A stretch of DNA of 64,000 nt from Aristolochia californica (taxonomy: Eukaryota; Streptophyta; Magnoliopsida; Piperales; Aristolochiaceae), in assembly GCA_029961685.1 (NCBI GenBank), contig JARWKL010000065.1:62001-126000 (forward strand), written 5' to 3'. The notes under the pieces are model-generated. The model worked only from the letters and a program-made list of their open reading frames with translations. It ran no database searches and was not told where the DNA came from. The position numbers were made by a program, and so were the translations under genes. The stretch's first letter is position 1; each line of letters opens with the position of its first letter. Below are positions 37,461 to 51,769 of this stretch, in pieces.

Positions 37461-39202
37461 AAAAAAATGAAAACTATAATAAATGTAAGTGAAAAAATTA
37501 TTTCCCGCACTGAAAATAAACACCAAAGTTTTGTTATCCATGTTTGGGAAATTCCACTTGTACAACCCCTAATAGCTTGGTTGAATTTTATAAGAAAGAG
37601 ATTTAAAATTGGTGGATATGCATGCCTGAAATATGTTGAAGATGTAAAAGACCTTATGATCCAAAAATTTCAAGGAGTAGAAAAAATTAAATTCTGAAGT
37701 TAACTTGCTGTGGGATATTTACTAGAGCCAAACAACCCACTTTTTGCGCATTTTACAAAATGCGTACCTAACAATTATAGATCATCGTAAATTTTTTGAT
37801 CGATTAATGATGTGTAAAGAATATAATTTTTTTTATAAATGACCTATGGTTTGGGAGACAACACTCAGTTTAAAATGCCTCGTCCCCCTCTTTCGATGAT
37901 TGCAAAACCAAATATATACAAAACTAAAAGAGTTTACAATCCTTTAAAATCACAGAAACTTTTTGGAATTATCACTCTCAGCATTTGTGCATTTCTATTT
38001 TGGATGTTCATTTTTTTTTCAAATCCAAATTTGAGTTTTCACTCTTCCATTTTTCTCGTAAACAAAAAGATAAGGCAAATAGATCACAAGAAAATGAAAA
38101 TTTCAGAGTTTATGTAATCAAATAATTCTAAACTATAATAAATGTAAGTGAAGGAAATTATTTCATGCACTAAAAATGAATGCCAAAGTTTTGTTATCCA
38201 TGTTTGGGAAATTCCGTTAGTACAACCCCTAATAGCTTGGTAGAATTTTATAAGAAAGAGATTTCTAATTGATCCAAACATATTTTAAATGTGATGGATA
38301 TGCATGCTTGAAACATGTTGAAGATCAGAGGAACTAATGATCCAAAAATTTCGAGTAGAAAAATTAAATTCTCAAGTTAACGTGCGGTGGGATATTTACC
38401 AGAGCGAAACAACCCACTTTTTTCCTAATTTAAAAAAAGCGGACATAACAATCATAGATCATCTTAAATGTTTTGATCGATTAATGATGTGTAACAACTA
38501 CAATTTTTGTTAGAAATGACTTATGATTTGGGAGTCAACACACAGTTAAAAATTCCTCGCCCGCCCTTTCCTGATGATTGCTAAACGGAATAATAAAAAA
38601 CTAAATGAGTTTACAATCCTTAAAAATCATAGATATTTTTTGGAATTATCTCTCTCAGCATTTGTGCATTTCCATTTTGGATGTTCAATTTTTTTTGAAA
38701 TCCAAACTTGAGTTTTTGCTCTCCCATTTTTCTCCTAAACAAAAAGATAAGGCAAATAGATCACAACGAAATGAAAATTTTAGAGTTGATGTTTGCAAAA
38801 AATTGAAAACTATAATAAACATAAGTGATGAAAATTATTTCACGCACTAAATATGAACACCAAAGTTTTGTTATCTATATTTGGGACATTCCACTAAAAC
38901 AACCCTAATATCTTGGTGGAATTTTACCAGAAAGAGATTTCTAATTGATCCTAACATGTCTTAAATGTGGTGGATATGCATGCCCGAAACATGTTGAAGA
39001 TGCAAATGCGGTGGGATATTTACCATAGCCAAACAACCCACTTTTTGCCTGTTTTACAAAAAGCAGACCTAACAATCATAGTTCTTCATAAATGTTTTGA
39101 TCGATAAATGATGTGTAACGACTATAATTTTTTTTAGAAATGACCTATGGTTTGGGAGTCAACACTCAGTTAAAAATGCCTCGTCCCCCCTCTTTCGATG
39201 AT

Positions 39203-40515
39203 TGCAAAACCTAATATATTAAAATATAAAAGAGTTTACAATAATTAAAAACACAGATACTTTTTGGAATTATCTCTCCCAGCATTTGTACATTTCCATT
39301 TTTTATGTTCATTTGTTTTTCAAATCCAAACTTGAGTTTTCTCTCTTCCATTTTTCTCCTGAACCAAAATATAGGCCAAATAGATCACAAAAAAATGAAA
39401 CTTTTAGAGTTTATGTGTGCAAAAATTTTAAAAATATAATAAATGTAAGTGAAGAAAATTATTTCACGCAATAAAAATGAATAACATTGTTTTGTTATCC
39501 ATATTTGGGAAATTCCGCTAGAACAACCCCTAATAACTTGGTAGAATTTTATAAGAAAGAGATTTCTAATTAATCCTGACATATTTTAAGTCTGGTGGAT
39601 ATGCGTGCCTGAAATATATTAAAGATGCAAATGACCTAATGATCTAAAAAATTCGAGTAGAAAAATTAAATTCTCAAGTTAACGTGCGGTGGGATATTTA
39701 CCAGAGCAAAACAAACCACTTTTTGCCTATTTTACAAAAAGTGGACCTAACAATCATAGATCATCTTAAATGTTTTGATCGATTAATGATGTGTAATGGC
39801 TATAATTTTTTTTAGAAATAACTTATGGTTTGGGAGTAAACACTCAGTTAAAAATGTCTCGCATTACAATCCTTAAAAATCACAGATAGTTTTAGGAATT
39901 ATCTCTCTCAGCATTTTTGCATTTCCATTTCGGTTGTTCAATTTTTTTCAAATCCAAAGTTGAGATTTCACTCTCCCATTTTTCTCTTAAACAAAAGGAT
40001 AAGGCTAATAGATCACAACAAAATGAAAATTTTTAGAGTTTATGTATGCACAAAATTGAAAACTGTAATAAATGTAAGTGAAGAAAATCATTTCACTCAC
40101 TAAAAATGAACACCAAAGTTTTGTTATCCATGTTTGGGAAATTCCACTAGTACAACCCCTAATAGCTTGCTGGAATTTTATCCAAAAAATATTTCTAATT
40201 GATCCTAATAATGTTTTAAATGTGGTGGATATGCTTGCCCGAAACATGTTGACGATGCAATGACCAAATGATCCAAAAATTTCAAGGAGTAGAAAAAATT
40301 AAATTCTAGAGTTAACGTGCGGTGGGATATTTACACGAGCCAAACAACCCACTTTTTGCCCATTTTACAAAAAGCAGACCTAAAAATCATAGATAATCAT
40401 AAATGTTTTGATCGATTAATGATGTGTAATGGATATAATTTTTGTTAGAAATGACTTAGGGTTTGGGAGTCAACACTCAGTTAAAAATTCCTCTCCCCCA
40501 CCCCTTTGTGGTGAT
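39203..40515 (+). repeat. Two monomers fused by loss of the boundary
   Basis: At about 39,860-39,864 AAAAATGTCTCGC runs into ATTACAATCCTTAAAAATC. That deletes the C-rich end, the anchor and the TATA-like run (about 50 bp). The pair spans 1,313 bp. It is a second, independent loss of the same boundary as at 34,555. Confidence 0.87.
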
Positions 40516-42477
40516 TGCAAAACCTAATATGTTAAAAAAAATGAGTTTACAATACTTAAAAATCACGGATAATTTCTGGAATTATCTCTCTTAGCATTTT
40601 TGTATTTTCCATTTTGGATGTTCAATTTTTTTTCAAATCGAAACTTGTGTTTTCTCTCTCCCATTTTTCTCCTTAACAAAAATATAAGCCAAATAGATCA
40701 CAACAAAATAAAAATTTTAGAGTTTATGTATGCTACAAATTGAAAAATATAATAAATGTAAGTAAAGAAAATTATTTCATGCCCTAAAAATGCATAACAA
40801 TGTTTTGTTATCCATATTTTGGAAATTCCGCTAATACAACCCCTAATAGCTTGGTGGAATTTTATAAGAAAGAGATTTCTAATTAATCCTAACATGTTTT
40901 AAATCTAGTGGATATGTATGCCTGAACATTTTGAAGATGCAAATGACCTAATGATCCAAAAATTTCAAGGAGTAGAAAAAAAAAAATCTCAAGTTAACGT
41001 GAGGTGGGATACTTTACCTGAGCCAAACAACCCATTTTTTGCCTATTTAACAAAAAGCGGACCAAATAATCATAGATCATCGTAAATTTTTTGATAATTA
41101 AATGATGTGTAACAGTTATAACTTTTGTTAGAGATGACTTATGGTTTGGGAGTCAACACTCAGTTAAAAATTCCTCGCCCCGCTTTTCCAATGATCGCAA
41201 AACCTAATATATAAAAAACTAAAAGAGTTTACTATCCTTAAAAATCACTGATACTTTTTGGAATTATCTCTCTCAACATTTGTGCATTTCCATTTTGGAT
41301 GTTCAATTTTTTTTCAAATCCAAACTTGAGTTTTCTCTCTCCCATTTTGCTCATAACAAAAAGATAAGACAAATAGATCAAAACTAAATGAAAATTTTAG
41401 AGTTAATGTATGAAAAAAATGATAACTATAATAAATTTAAGTTAAGGAAATTATTCCACGCTTAAAAAATGAACACCAAAGTTTTGTTGTCCTTATTTGG
41501 GAAATTTCGCTAGTACAACCCCTAATAGCTTGGTGGAATTTTATAAGAAAGAGATTTCAAATTGATCCAAACATGTTTTAAATGTGGTGGATATGCATGC
41601 CTAAAAGATGTTGAAGATGCAAATGACCTAATGATCCAGAAATTTCAAGGAGTAGAAAAAATTAAATTCTCAAGTTAATGTGCAGTGGGATATTTACCAG
41701 AGTAAAAAACCCACTTTTTGCCAATTTTACAAAAAGCGGACCTTACAGTCATAGATCATCTTAAACTATTTGATTGCTTAATGATGTGTAACGGCTATAA
41801 CTTTTTTTAGAAATGACTTATGGTTTGGGAGTCAATACTCAGCTCAAATGTAAAGCCCCACCTCCCCCCTCTTTCTCGATGATTGCCAAACCTAATAAAT
41901 AATAAAAAAAAGAGTTTGCAATCCTTAAAAATCATAGATACATTTTGGAATTATCTCTCTCAGCATTTGTGCATTTCCATTTTGGATGTTGAACTTTTTT
42001 TCAAATCCAAACTTGAGTTTTCACTCTCCCATTTTTCTCGTAAACAAAAAGATAAGGCAAATAGATCACAACAAAATTAAAATTTTAGAGTTTAAGTTAA
42101 AAAAAATTGAAAATTTTAATAAATGTAAGTGAAGAAAATTATTTCACGCACTCAAAATGAACACCAAAGTTTTTTTATCCATGTTTGAGAAATTCTTCTA
42201 GTACAACCCCTAATAGCTTGGTAGAATTTTGTAAGAAAGAGATTTCTAATTGATCCTAACTTGTTTTAAATGTTGTGGATATGCATGCCCGAAACATGTT
42301 GAAGATGCAAATGACCTAATGATGCAAAAATTTCTAGTAGTAAAAATTAAATTCTCAAGTTAACGTGCGGTGGGATAATTACTAGAGACAAACAACACAC
42401 TTTTACCTATTTTACAAAAAGCAGGCCTAACAATCATAGATCATCGTAAATGTTTTGATCGATTAATGATGTGTAAC

Positions 42478-42600
42478 GGCTTCTCACCCCCTCCCCTCCC
42501 CCCCCCCCCCCCCCCCCCCCCCCCCTCTTCCAATGATTGCAAAACCCAATATATAAAAAACTAAAAGAGTTTACAATCCTTAAAAATCAAAGATGCTTCA
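42478..42600 (+). repeat. Double-deleted monomer boundary around a poly-C tract
   Basis: GTGTAACGGC (42,471-42,480) is joined directly to TTCTCACCCC, losing about 55 bp. Downstream, AATCAAAGATGC is joined to TTCACTCTCCC, losing about 90 bp with the T8 tract. Between them lies a 28-C run. Two losses flanking one long C run within 120 bp suggest the run destabilises its surroundings. Confidence 0.85.
42498..42525 (+). repeat. Poly-C tract (28 C)
   Basis: Preceded by CCCCCTCCCCT, and the last very long C run in block B. The downstream anchor reads CCCAAT, the form that dominates block C. Confidence 0.86.
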
Positions 42601-45173
42601 CTCTCCCTTCTTTCTCGTAAACAAAAAGATAAGCTAAATAGATCACAATAAAATGAAAATTTTAGAGTTTATGTATACAAAAAGTTGAAAACTATAATAA
42701 ATGTAAGTGAAGAAAAATATTTCACGCACAAAAAATGTACAACAATGTTTTGTTGTCCATGTTTTGGAAATTCTACTAGTACAACCCCTAATAGCTAGGT
42801 GGAATTTTATAAGAAAGAGATTTCTAATTAATCCTGACATATTTTAAATCTAGTGGATATGCATGCCTAAAACAGGTTGAAGATGCAAATGACCTAATGA
42901 TCCAAAAATTTCTAGGAGTAGAACAAATTAAATTCACAAGTTAACGTGCGGTGGGATTTATGCATGAGCAAACAACGCACTTTTTGCCTATTTTACAAAA
43001 AGTGGACCTATAAATCATAGATCATCGTAAATATTTTGATCAATTAATGATGTTTAACAGCTATAATTTTTGTTAGAAATGACTTATGGTTTGGGAGTCA
43101 AAACTCAGTTAAAAATTCCTTGCCCCACCTTTTCCAATGATTACAAAACTTAATCTATAAAAAAAAAAAAAAACAGTTTACAATCCATAAAAATCACAGA
43201 TACTTTTTGAAATTATCTCTCTCGGCATTTGTGCATTTCCATTTTGGATGTTCAATTTTTTTTCAAATCCAAACTTGAGTTCTCACTCTCCAATTTTTTC
43301 TCGTAAACAAAAAGAAAAGGCAAATAGATCAATACAAAATGAGAATTTTAGAGTTTATGTATGTAAAAAATTGCAAACAATAATAAATGTAAGTGAAGAA
43401 AATTATTTCACTCACTAAAAATGAACACCAAAGTTTAGTTATCCATGTTTGGGAAATTCCACTAGTAAAACCCCTTATAGCTTGGTGGAATTTTATAAGA
43501 AAGAGATTTCGAATTGATCTTAACATGTTTTAAATGTGGTCGATATGCATGCTTGAAACATTTTGAAGATACAAATGACCTAATGATCAAAAAATTTCAA
43601 GGAGTAGAAAAAAGGAAATTCTCAAGTTAACGTGAGGTGGGATATTGACCAGAGCCAAACAACCCACTTTTCGCCTATTTTTCAAAAAGCGGACCTAACA
43701 ATCATGGCTCTTCAAAAATATTTTGATCGATTAATGATGTGTAACGGCTATGGTTTTTGTTAGAAATGACTTATGGTTTGCGAGTCAACACTCAGTTAAA
43801 AATTCCTCGCCCCCCTTTTCCGATGATTGGAAAACCTAATGTATAAAAAAGTAAAAGAGTTTACAATCCTTAAAAATCACAGATACTTTTTGGAATTATC
43901 TCTCTTAGCATTTGTGCATTTCCATTTTGGATGTTCAATTTTATTTCAAATCCATACTTGAGTTTTCACTCTCCCATTTTCTCGTAAACAAAAAGATAAG
44001 GCAAATAGATAACAACGAATGAAAATTTTAGAGTTTAGGTTTGCAAAAAATTTAAAACTATAATAAATTTAAGTGAAGAAAATTATTTCACGCTCTAAAA
44101 ATGAACACTGAAGTTTTGTTATCCATGTTTTGGAAATTCCACAAGTACAACCCCTAGTAGCTTGGTGGAATTTTATAAGAAAGAGATTTCTTTTTTATCC
44201 TAACATGTTTTAATTGTGGTGGATATGCATGCCTGAAACATGTTTAACACGAGAATGACCTAATGATCCAAAAATTTCTAGGAGTAGAAAAAATTAAATT
44301 CTCTAGTTAACGTACGGTGGGATACTTACCAGAGCCAAACAACCCACTTTTTGCCTATTTTTCAAAAAGCGGACCTAACATTTATAGACATCGTAATTGT
44401 TTTGATCGATTAGTTATGTGTAACACCTATAATTTTTGTTAGAAATGACTTATGGTTTGGGAGTCAACTCTCAGTTAAAAATTCCTTTCCCCCCCTTTTC
44501 AGATGATTGCAAAACCTTATATATAAAAAACTAAAAGAGTTTACAATCGTTAAAAATCACAGATGCTTGTTGGAATTATCTTTCTCAGCATTTGTACATT
44601 TCTATTTTGGATGTTCAATTTTTTTTCAAATCCAAACTTGAGTTTTCACTCTCCCATTTATCTCCTCAACAAAAAGATAAGGCAAATAGATCACAAGAAA
44701 ATGAAAATTTTAGTGTTTATGTATGAAAATAATTCAAAACTGTAATAAATGTAAGTGAAGAAAATTATTTTACGTGCCAAAAATTAACAACAATGTTTTG
44801 TTATCCATGTTTTGGAAATTTAATACTTGGTGAATTTTATAAGAAAGAGATTTTCTAATTAATCATGACTTGTTTTAAATATGGTGGATATGCATGCCTG
44901 AAACATGTTGAAGATGCAAAAGACCTAATTATCCAAAAATTTCAAGAAGAAGAAAAAATTAATTTCTCATGATAACATGCGGTGGGATAAGCCAAACAAC
45001 CCATTTTTTGCCTATTTTACAAAAAGCGGACCTAACAATCATAGATCATCGTTAATGTTTTGATCGATTAATGATGTTTAACTGCTATAATTTTTGTTAG
45101 AAATGACTTATGGTTTGGGAGTAAAAACTCTGTTAAAAATTCCTCACACCATCCCCCCCCCTTTTATGATGAT

Positions 45174-45744
45174 TACAAAACCTAATCTATAAAAAAAAAA
45201 AAAGAGTTTACAATCCATAAAAATCACAGATACTTTTTGGAATTATCTCTCTCGGCATTTGTGCATTTCCATTTTGGATGTTCAATTTTTTTTCAAATCC
45301 AAACTTGAGTTTTCACTCTCACATTTTTCTCGTAAACAAAAAGATCACAACAAAATGAAAATTTTAGAGTTTATGTACGTAAATAATTGAAAACTATAAC
45401 AAATAAAAGTGAAGAAAATTATTTAACGCACTAAAAATGAACACCAAAATTTTGTTATCCAAGTTTCGGAAATTCCACTAGTAAAACCCCTAATAGCTTG
45501 GTGGAATTTTATAAGAAATAGATTATTAATTGATCATAGCATGTTTTAAATGTGGTGCATATGCATTCCCGAAACATGTTGAAAATGCAAATGACCTAAT
45601 GAGCCAAAAATATCAAGGAGTAGAAAAAAAGAAATTGTCTTCATCGATTAATGATGTGTAACGGCTATAATTTTTGTTAAAAATGACTTACGGTTTGGGA
45701 ATCAACACTCAGTTAAACATTCCTCTCCCCCCTTTTCCGATGAT
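45174..45744 (+). repeat. Truncated monomer (about 110-bp deletion)
   Basis: At about 45,630-45,640 GTAGAAAAAAAGAAATTGTC runs into TTCATCGATTAATGATG. This removes the TTAACGTGCGGTGGG segment and the inverted repeat. The copy is 571 bp. Confidence 0.86.
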
Positions 45745-48700
45745 TGCAAAACCTAATATATAAAAAAGTAAAAGAGTTTAAAATTATTAAAAATGACAAA
45801 TACTTTTTGGAATTATCCCTCTCAGCATTTGAGCATTTCCATTTTGGATGTTAAATTTTTTTTCAAATCCAAACTCGAGTTTTCACTCTCCCATTTTTCT
45901 CCTGAACAAAAAGATAAGGCAAATAGATCACAAGAAGATGAAATTTTAGAGTTTATGTGTGAGAATAATTCAAAACTAAAATAAATGTATGTGAATAAAA
46001 ATATTTAACACACAAAAAATATACAACAATGTTTTGTTATGCATGTTTGGGACATTCCGCTAGTACAACCCCTAATAGCTTGTCTAAATTTTATAATAAA
46101 GAAATTTCTAATTTATCCTAACATGTTTTTAATGTCGTAGATATGCATGCCAGAAATATGTTGAAGATGCAAATGACCTAATGATCAAAAAATTTCAAGG
46201 AGTAGAAATTAATTCTCAAGTTAACGTGCGGTAGGATATTTAATAGAGCAAAACAACCCTCTTTTGCCTATTTTACAAAAAGCGGACCTAACAATCATAG
46301 ATCATTGTAAATATTTTGATCAATTAATAATATGTAACAAACTATAATTTTTTTGAGAAATTACTTATGGTTTGGGAGTCAACACTCAGTTAAAAATTCC
46401 TCACCCCCTCTTTCTCGATGATTGCAAAACCTAACATATAAAAAACTAAAAGAGTTTACAATCCATAAAATTCACAGATACTTTTTGGAATTATCTCTCT
46501 CAGAATTTGTGCATTTCCATTTTCGATGTTCAATTATTTTTCATATCTAAACTTGAGTTTTCAGTCTCCGATTTTTCTCCTAATAAAAAAGATAAGACAA
46601 ATAGATAAAAAAAAATGAAAATATAAGAGTTTATGTATGTAAAAAATTGAAAACTATAATAAATGTAAGTGAAGAAAACTATTTCATGCACTAAAAATAA
46701 ACAACAATGTTTTGTTATCCATGTTTGGGAAATTCCGTTAGTATAACCCCTAATAGCTTGGTCAAATTTTATAATAAAGAGATTTCAAATTCATCCTAAC
46801 ATGTTTTAAATGTGGTGGATATACATGCCCAAAACATGTTGTAGATGCAAATGACCTAATGATCCAAAATTTTCGAGTAGAAAAAATAAAATTCTCAAGT
46901 TAACGTGCGGTGGGATATTTACCAGGGCTAGACAATCTACTTTTTGCCTATTTTAAAAAAAGTGGACCTAACAATCATCGATCATCGTAAATATTTTGAT
47001 CGATTAATGATGTGTAATGGCTGTAATTTTTGGTAGAAATGACTTATGGTTTGGGAGTCAACACTCAGTTAAAAATTCCTCACTCCCCCTTTTCCGATGA
47101 TTGCAAAACCTAATATATAAAAAAATAAAAGAGTTTACAATCCTTAAAAAACACAGATACTTTTTGGAATTATCTCTCTTTGTATTTGTGCATTTCCATT
47201 TTGGATGTTCAATTTTATTTCAAATCCAAACTTGAGTATTTTCTCTCCCATTTTTCTCCTAAACAAAATGATAAGGCAAACAAATCACAACAAAATGAAA
47301 ATTTTAGAGTTTATGTATGCAAAAAATTGAATACTATAATAAATGTAAGTGAAGCAAATTATTTCCTGCACTAAACAATGTTTTGTTATCCATGTTTGGG
47401 AAATTCCACTAGTACGACCCCTAATAGATTGGTAGAATTTTATAAGAAAGAGACTTCGAATTAATTCTAACATGTTTTAAATTTGGTGGATATGCATGCC
47501 TAAAACATGTTGAAGATGCAAAAGACCTAATGATCAAAAAATTTGGAGTAGAAAAAATTAAATTCTCTGGTTAACGTGCGTGGGATATTTACCAGAGCCA
47601 AACAACCCACTTTTTGCCTATTTGACAAAAAAGAGGAGCTAACAATAATAGATCATCGTAAAATTTTTGATCAATTATTTGTTAGAAATGACTTATGGTG
47701 TGGGGGTAAAAACTCTGTTAAAAATTCCTCGCCCCCCCTTTTTCGATGATTGCAAAATCTAATATATAAAAACTAAAAGATTTTAAAATCCATAAAAATC
47801 ACAAATACTTTTTGGAATTATCTATCTCAGCATTTGTGCATTTCCATTTTGGATGTTTTATTATTTTTCAAATCCAAACTTGAGTTTTCACTCTCCCATT
47901 TTTCTCATAAACAAAAAGATTAGGCAAATAGATCCCAAAAAAATGAAAATTTTAGAGTTTATGTACGCAAAATTTAGAAAACTATAATAAATGTACGTAA
48001 AGATACTTATTTCTCGCACTAAAAATGTATACCAAAGTTTTGTTATCCATATTTGGGAAATTCCACAAGTACAACCTTTAATTGCAAGGTCAAATTTTTC
48101 TAAGAAAGAGATTTCTAATGGATCCTAACATGTTTTAAATGTGGTGGATATAAATGCCCGAAACATGTTGAAGATGCAAATGACCTAACGATCCAAAAAT
48201 TTCAAGGAGTAGAAAAAATTAAATTCCCAAGTTAATGTGCGGTGGGTTATTTATCAGAGCCAAACAACCCCCTTTTTGCCTATTTTACATAAAGCGGACC
48301 TAACAATCATAGATCATTGTATATGTTTTGATCGATTAATGATGTGTAACGGCTATACTTTTTGTTAGAAATGACTCATTGTTTGGGAGTCAACACTCAG
48401 TTAAAAATTCCCCCCCCTTTTCCGATGATTGCAAAAGCTAATATATAAGAAACTAAAAGATTTACAATCCTTAAACATCATAGATACTTTTTGGAATTAT
48501 CTCTCTCATCATTTGTGCATTTCCATTTTGGATGTTCAATTTTTTTTCAAATCCAAACTTGAGTTCTCACTCTCCCATTTTTCTTGTAAACAAAAAGATA
48601 AAGCAAATAGATCACAACAAAATGAAAATTTTAGAGTTTATTTATGCAAAAAATCAAAAAGTATAATCAATATAAGTGAAGAAAATTATTTCACGCACTA

Positions 48701-51122
48701 AAAATCATCAACAATGTTTTGTTATCCGTGTTTTTGAAATTCCCTTAGAACATCCCCTAATAGCTTGGTAGAATTTAATAAGAAAGAGATTTCTAATTAA
48801 TCCTAACATTTTTTAAATCTGGTGGATATGCATGCCTGGAACATGTTGAAGATGCAAATGACCTAATGATCCAAAAATTTAAATGAGTTAAAAAATTAAA
48901 TTCTCAAGTTAAGGTGCGGTGGGATATTTAATAGAGCCAAACAACCCACTTTTTGCCTATTTTACAAAAAGTGGACCTAACAATCATATATCATTGTAAA
49001 TATTTTGACCGATTAATCATGTGTAATGGATTTAATTTTTGTTAGAAATGACATATGGTTTGGGACTCAACACTCAGTTAAAAATTCCTCACCCCAAATT
49101 TTTCGATGATTGCAAAAACCTAATATATAAAAAACTAGTAGACTTTACAACCCTTAAAAATCACACATACTTTTTGGAATTTCTCTCTCAGCATTTATGC
49201 AAATATTTTGGATGCTCAATTTTTTTCAAATCCAAACTTGAATTCTCACTCTCTCATTTTTCTCCTAAACAAAAAGATAAAGCAAATAGATCACAAAAAA
49301 ATGAAAATTTTAGAGTTCAAGTTTGCAAAAAATTTAAAAATATAATAAATATAAGTGAAGAAAATTATTTCACGCACTAAAAATGAACATCAATGTTTTG
49401 TAATCTATGTTTGGAAAACTCCGCTAGTACAACCCCTAATAGCTTGGTGGAATTTTATAAGAAAGAGATTTCTAATTCATCTTAACATGTTTTAAATAAG
49501 GTGGAAAAGCATGCCCGAAACATGTTGAAGATGAAAATGACCTAATGAAAATTTCAAGGAGTAGAAAAAGTTAAGTTCTCAAGTTAACGTGCGGTGGAAT
49601 ATTTACTGGAACCAAACAACCCAGTTTTTGCCTATTTTACAAAAACGGGCCTAACAATCATAGATCATCGAAAATGTTTTGATCGATTAATGACGTGTAG
49701 CGGCTATAATTTTTGTTAGAAATATCTTGTGGTTTGGGAGTCAACACTCAGTTAAAAATTCCTTGCCCCCCTCTTCAGATGATTGGAAAACCTAATTTAT
49801 AAAAAAAACTAAAAGTGTTTACAATCCTTAAAAATCACAGATACTTTTTGGAATTATCTCTCTCAGCATTTGTGTATTTCCATTTTGGATGTTCAATTTT
49901 TTTTCAAATCCAAACTTGAGTTTTCACTCTTCCATTTTTCTCCTAAACAAAAAGAAAAGGCAAATAGATATCCAAAAAATGAAAATTTTAGATTTTATGG
50001 TTGCAAATAATTGAAAACTATAATAAATTTAAGTGAAGAAAATCATTTCACGCACAAAAAATGAACAACAATGTTTTGTTATCCTAGTTTGGGAAATTCT
50101 GTTAGTGCAACCGCAAATAACTTTATGGAATTTTATAAGAAAGAGATTTCTAATTCATCCTAACATGTTTTAAATCTGGTGGATATGCATATGCATGCCT
50201 GAAACATGTTAAAAATGCAAATGACCTAATGATAAAAAAATTTCGAGTAGAAAAAATTAAATTCTCAAGTTAATGTGCGGTGGGATATTTACCTGAGCCA
50301 AACAACCCACTTTTTGCCTATTTTACAAAAGGAGGACCTAACAATCATAGATCATCATAAATGTTTTGATCGATTAATGATGTTTAACGGCTATAATTTT
50401 TGTTCGAATTGACTTATGGTTTGGGAGTCAACACTGAGTTAAAAATTCCTCGCCCCTCTTTCTTCGATGATTACAAAACCTAATATACAAAAAACTAAAT
50501 GAGTTTGCAATCCTTAAAAATCACAGATACTTTTTAGGAATTATCTCTCTCGGCAGTTATACATTTGCATTTTGGATGTTCAATTTTTTTCAAATCCAAA
50601 CTTGACCTTTCACTCTCCCATTTTTCTCGTAAACAAAAAGATAAGGCAAATAGATCACAACAAAATGAAAAATTTTGAGTTTATGTAAGCAAAAAATATA
50701 AAACTATAATAAAGGTAAGTGAAGAAAATTATTTAACACACTAAAAATGAACACCAAAGGTTTGTCATCCATGTTTGGGAAATTCCGCTAGAACATCCCC
50801 TAAAACTTGGACGAATTTTATAATAAACAATTTTCTAATTGATGTTTTAAATGTGGTCGATATGCATGCCCGAAACATGTTGAAGATGCAAGTGACAAAA
50901 CAATCCAAAAATTTCAAGGAGTAGAAAAAATTAAATTCTCAAGTTAGCGTGCAGTGGGATATTTTACCAGCGCAAATCAACCCTCTTTTTGCCTATTTTA
51001 CAAAAAGCAGACCTAACAAATAGATATCATCGTAAATGTTTTGATTGATTAAAAATATGTAACAACTATAATTTTTGGTAGAAATGACTTATAGTTTGGA
51101 AGTCAACCCTCAGTTAAAAATT

Positions 51123-51144
51123 CCCCCCCCCCCCCTCCCCCCCC
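51123..51144 (+). repeat. C-rich tract (13 C, T, 8 C)
   Basis: C-rich end of the last complete boundary in + orientation, about 0.63 kb before the inversion junction. Confidence 0.86.
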
Positions 51145-51769
51145 TTTTCCGATGATTGCAAAACCTAATATATAAAAAAACAAACGTGTTTACAATCGTT
51201 GAAAATGACAGAAACTTTTTTGAATTATTTCTCTGAGCATTTGTGCATTTATATTTTGGGTGTTCAATTTTTTTTCAAATCCAAACTTAAGTTTTCACTC
51301 TCCCATATTTCTTGTAAACAAAAAGACAAGGCAAATAGATAACAACCAAATGAAAATTTTTGAGTTTATGTATGAAAAAAATTGAAAACTATAATAAATG
51401 TATGTGAAGAAAATTATTTCATGCACTAAAAATGAACAACAATGTTTTGCTATCCATGTTTGGGAAATTCCTTTAGTACAACCCCTAATAGCTTGGTCGA
51501 ATTATATAATAAAGAGATTTCTAATTCATCCTTGATTTAAATGTGGTGGATATGCAACCCCAAAATATGTTGACGACGCAAATGACCTAATGATACAAAA
51601 ATTTCGAGTAGAAAAAATTAAATTCTCAAGTTAACGTGTGGTGGGATATTTACCAGAGCTAAACAGCCCACTTTTTGCCTATTTTACAAAAAGCGGACAT
51701 AACAATCATAGATCATCATAAATTTTTTGATCGATTAATGATGTGTAACTATTATAATTTTTGTTTGGA

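Noticed and set aside
37305..37697. 130-codon ORF, the longest in the window
   Set aside because: It is the usual forward family extended by a local 30-bp loss near 37,606 that removes a stop. It has no domain and lies in the duplicated mosaic region.
43158..43172. Poly-A run as a retroposon tail
   Set aside because: It is an expansion of the A-run in the normal TATATAAAAAAC segment at the monomer start, seen also near 45,189, with the satellite continuing on both sides.
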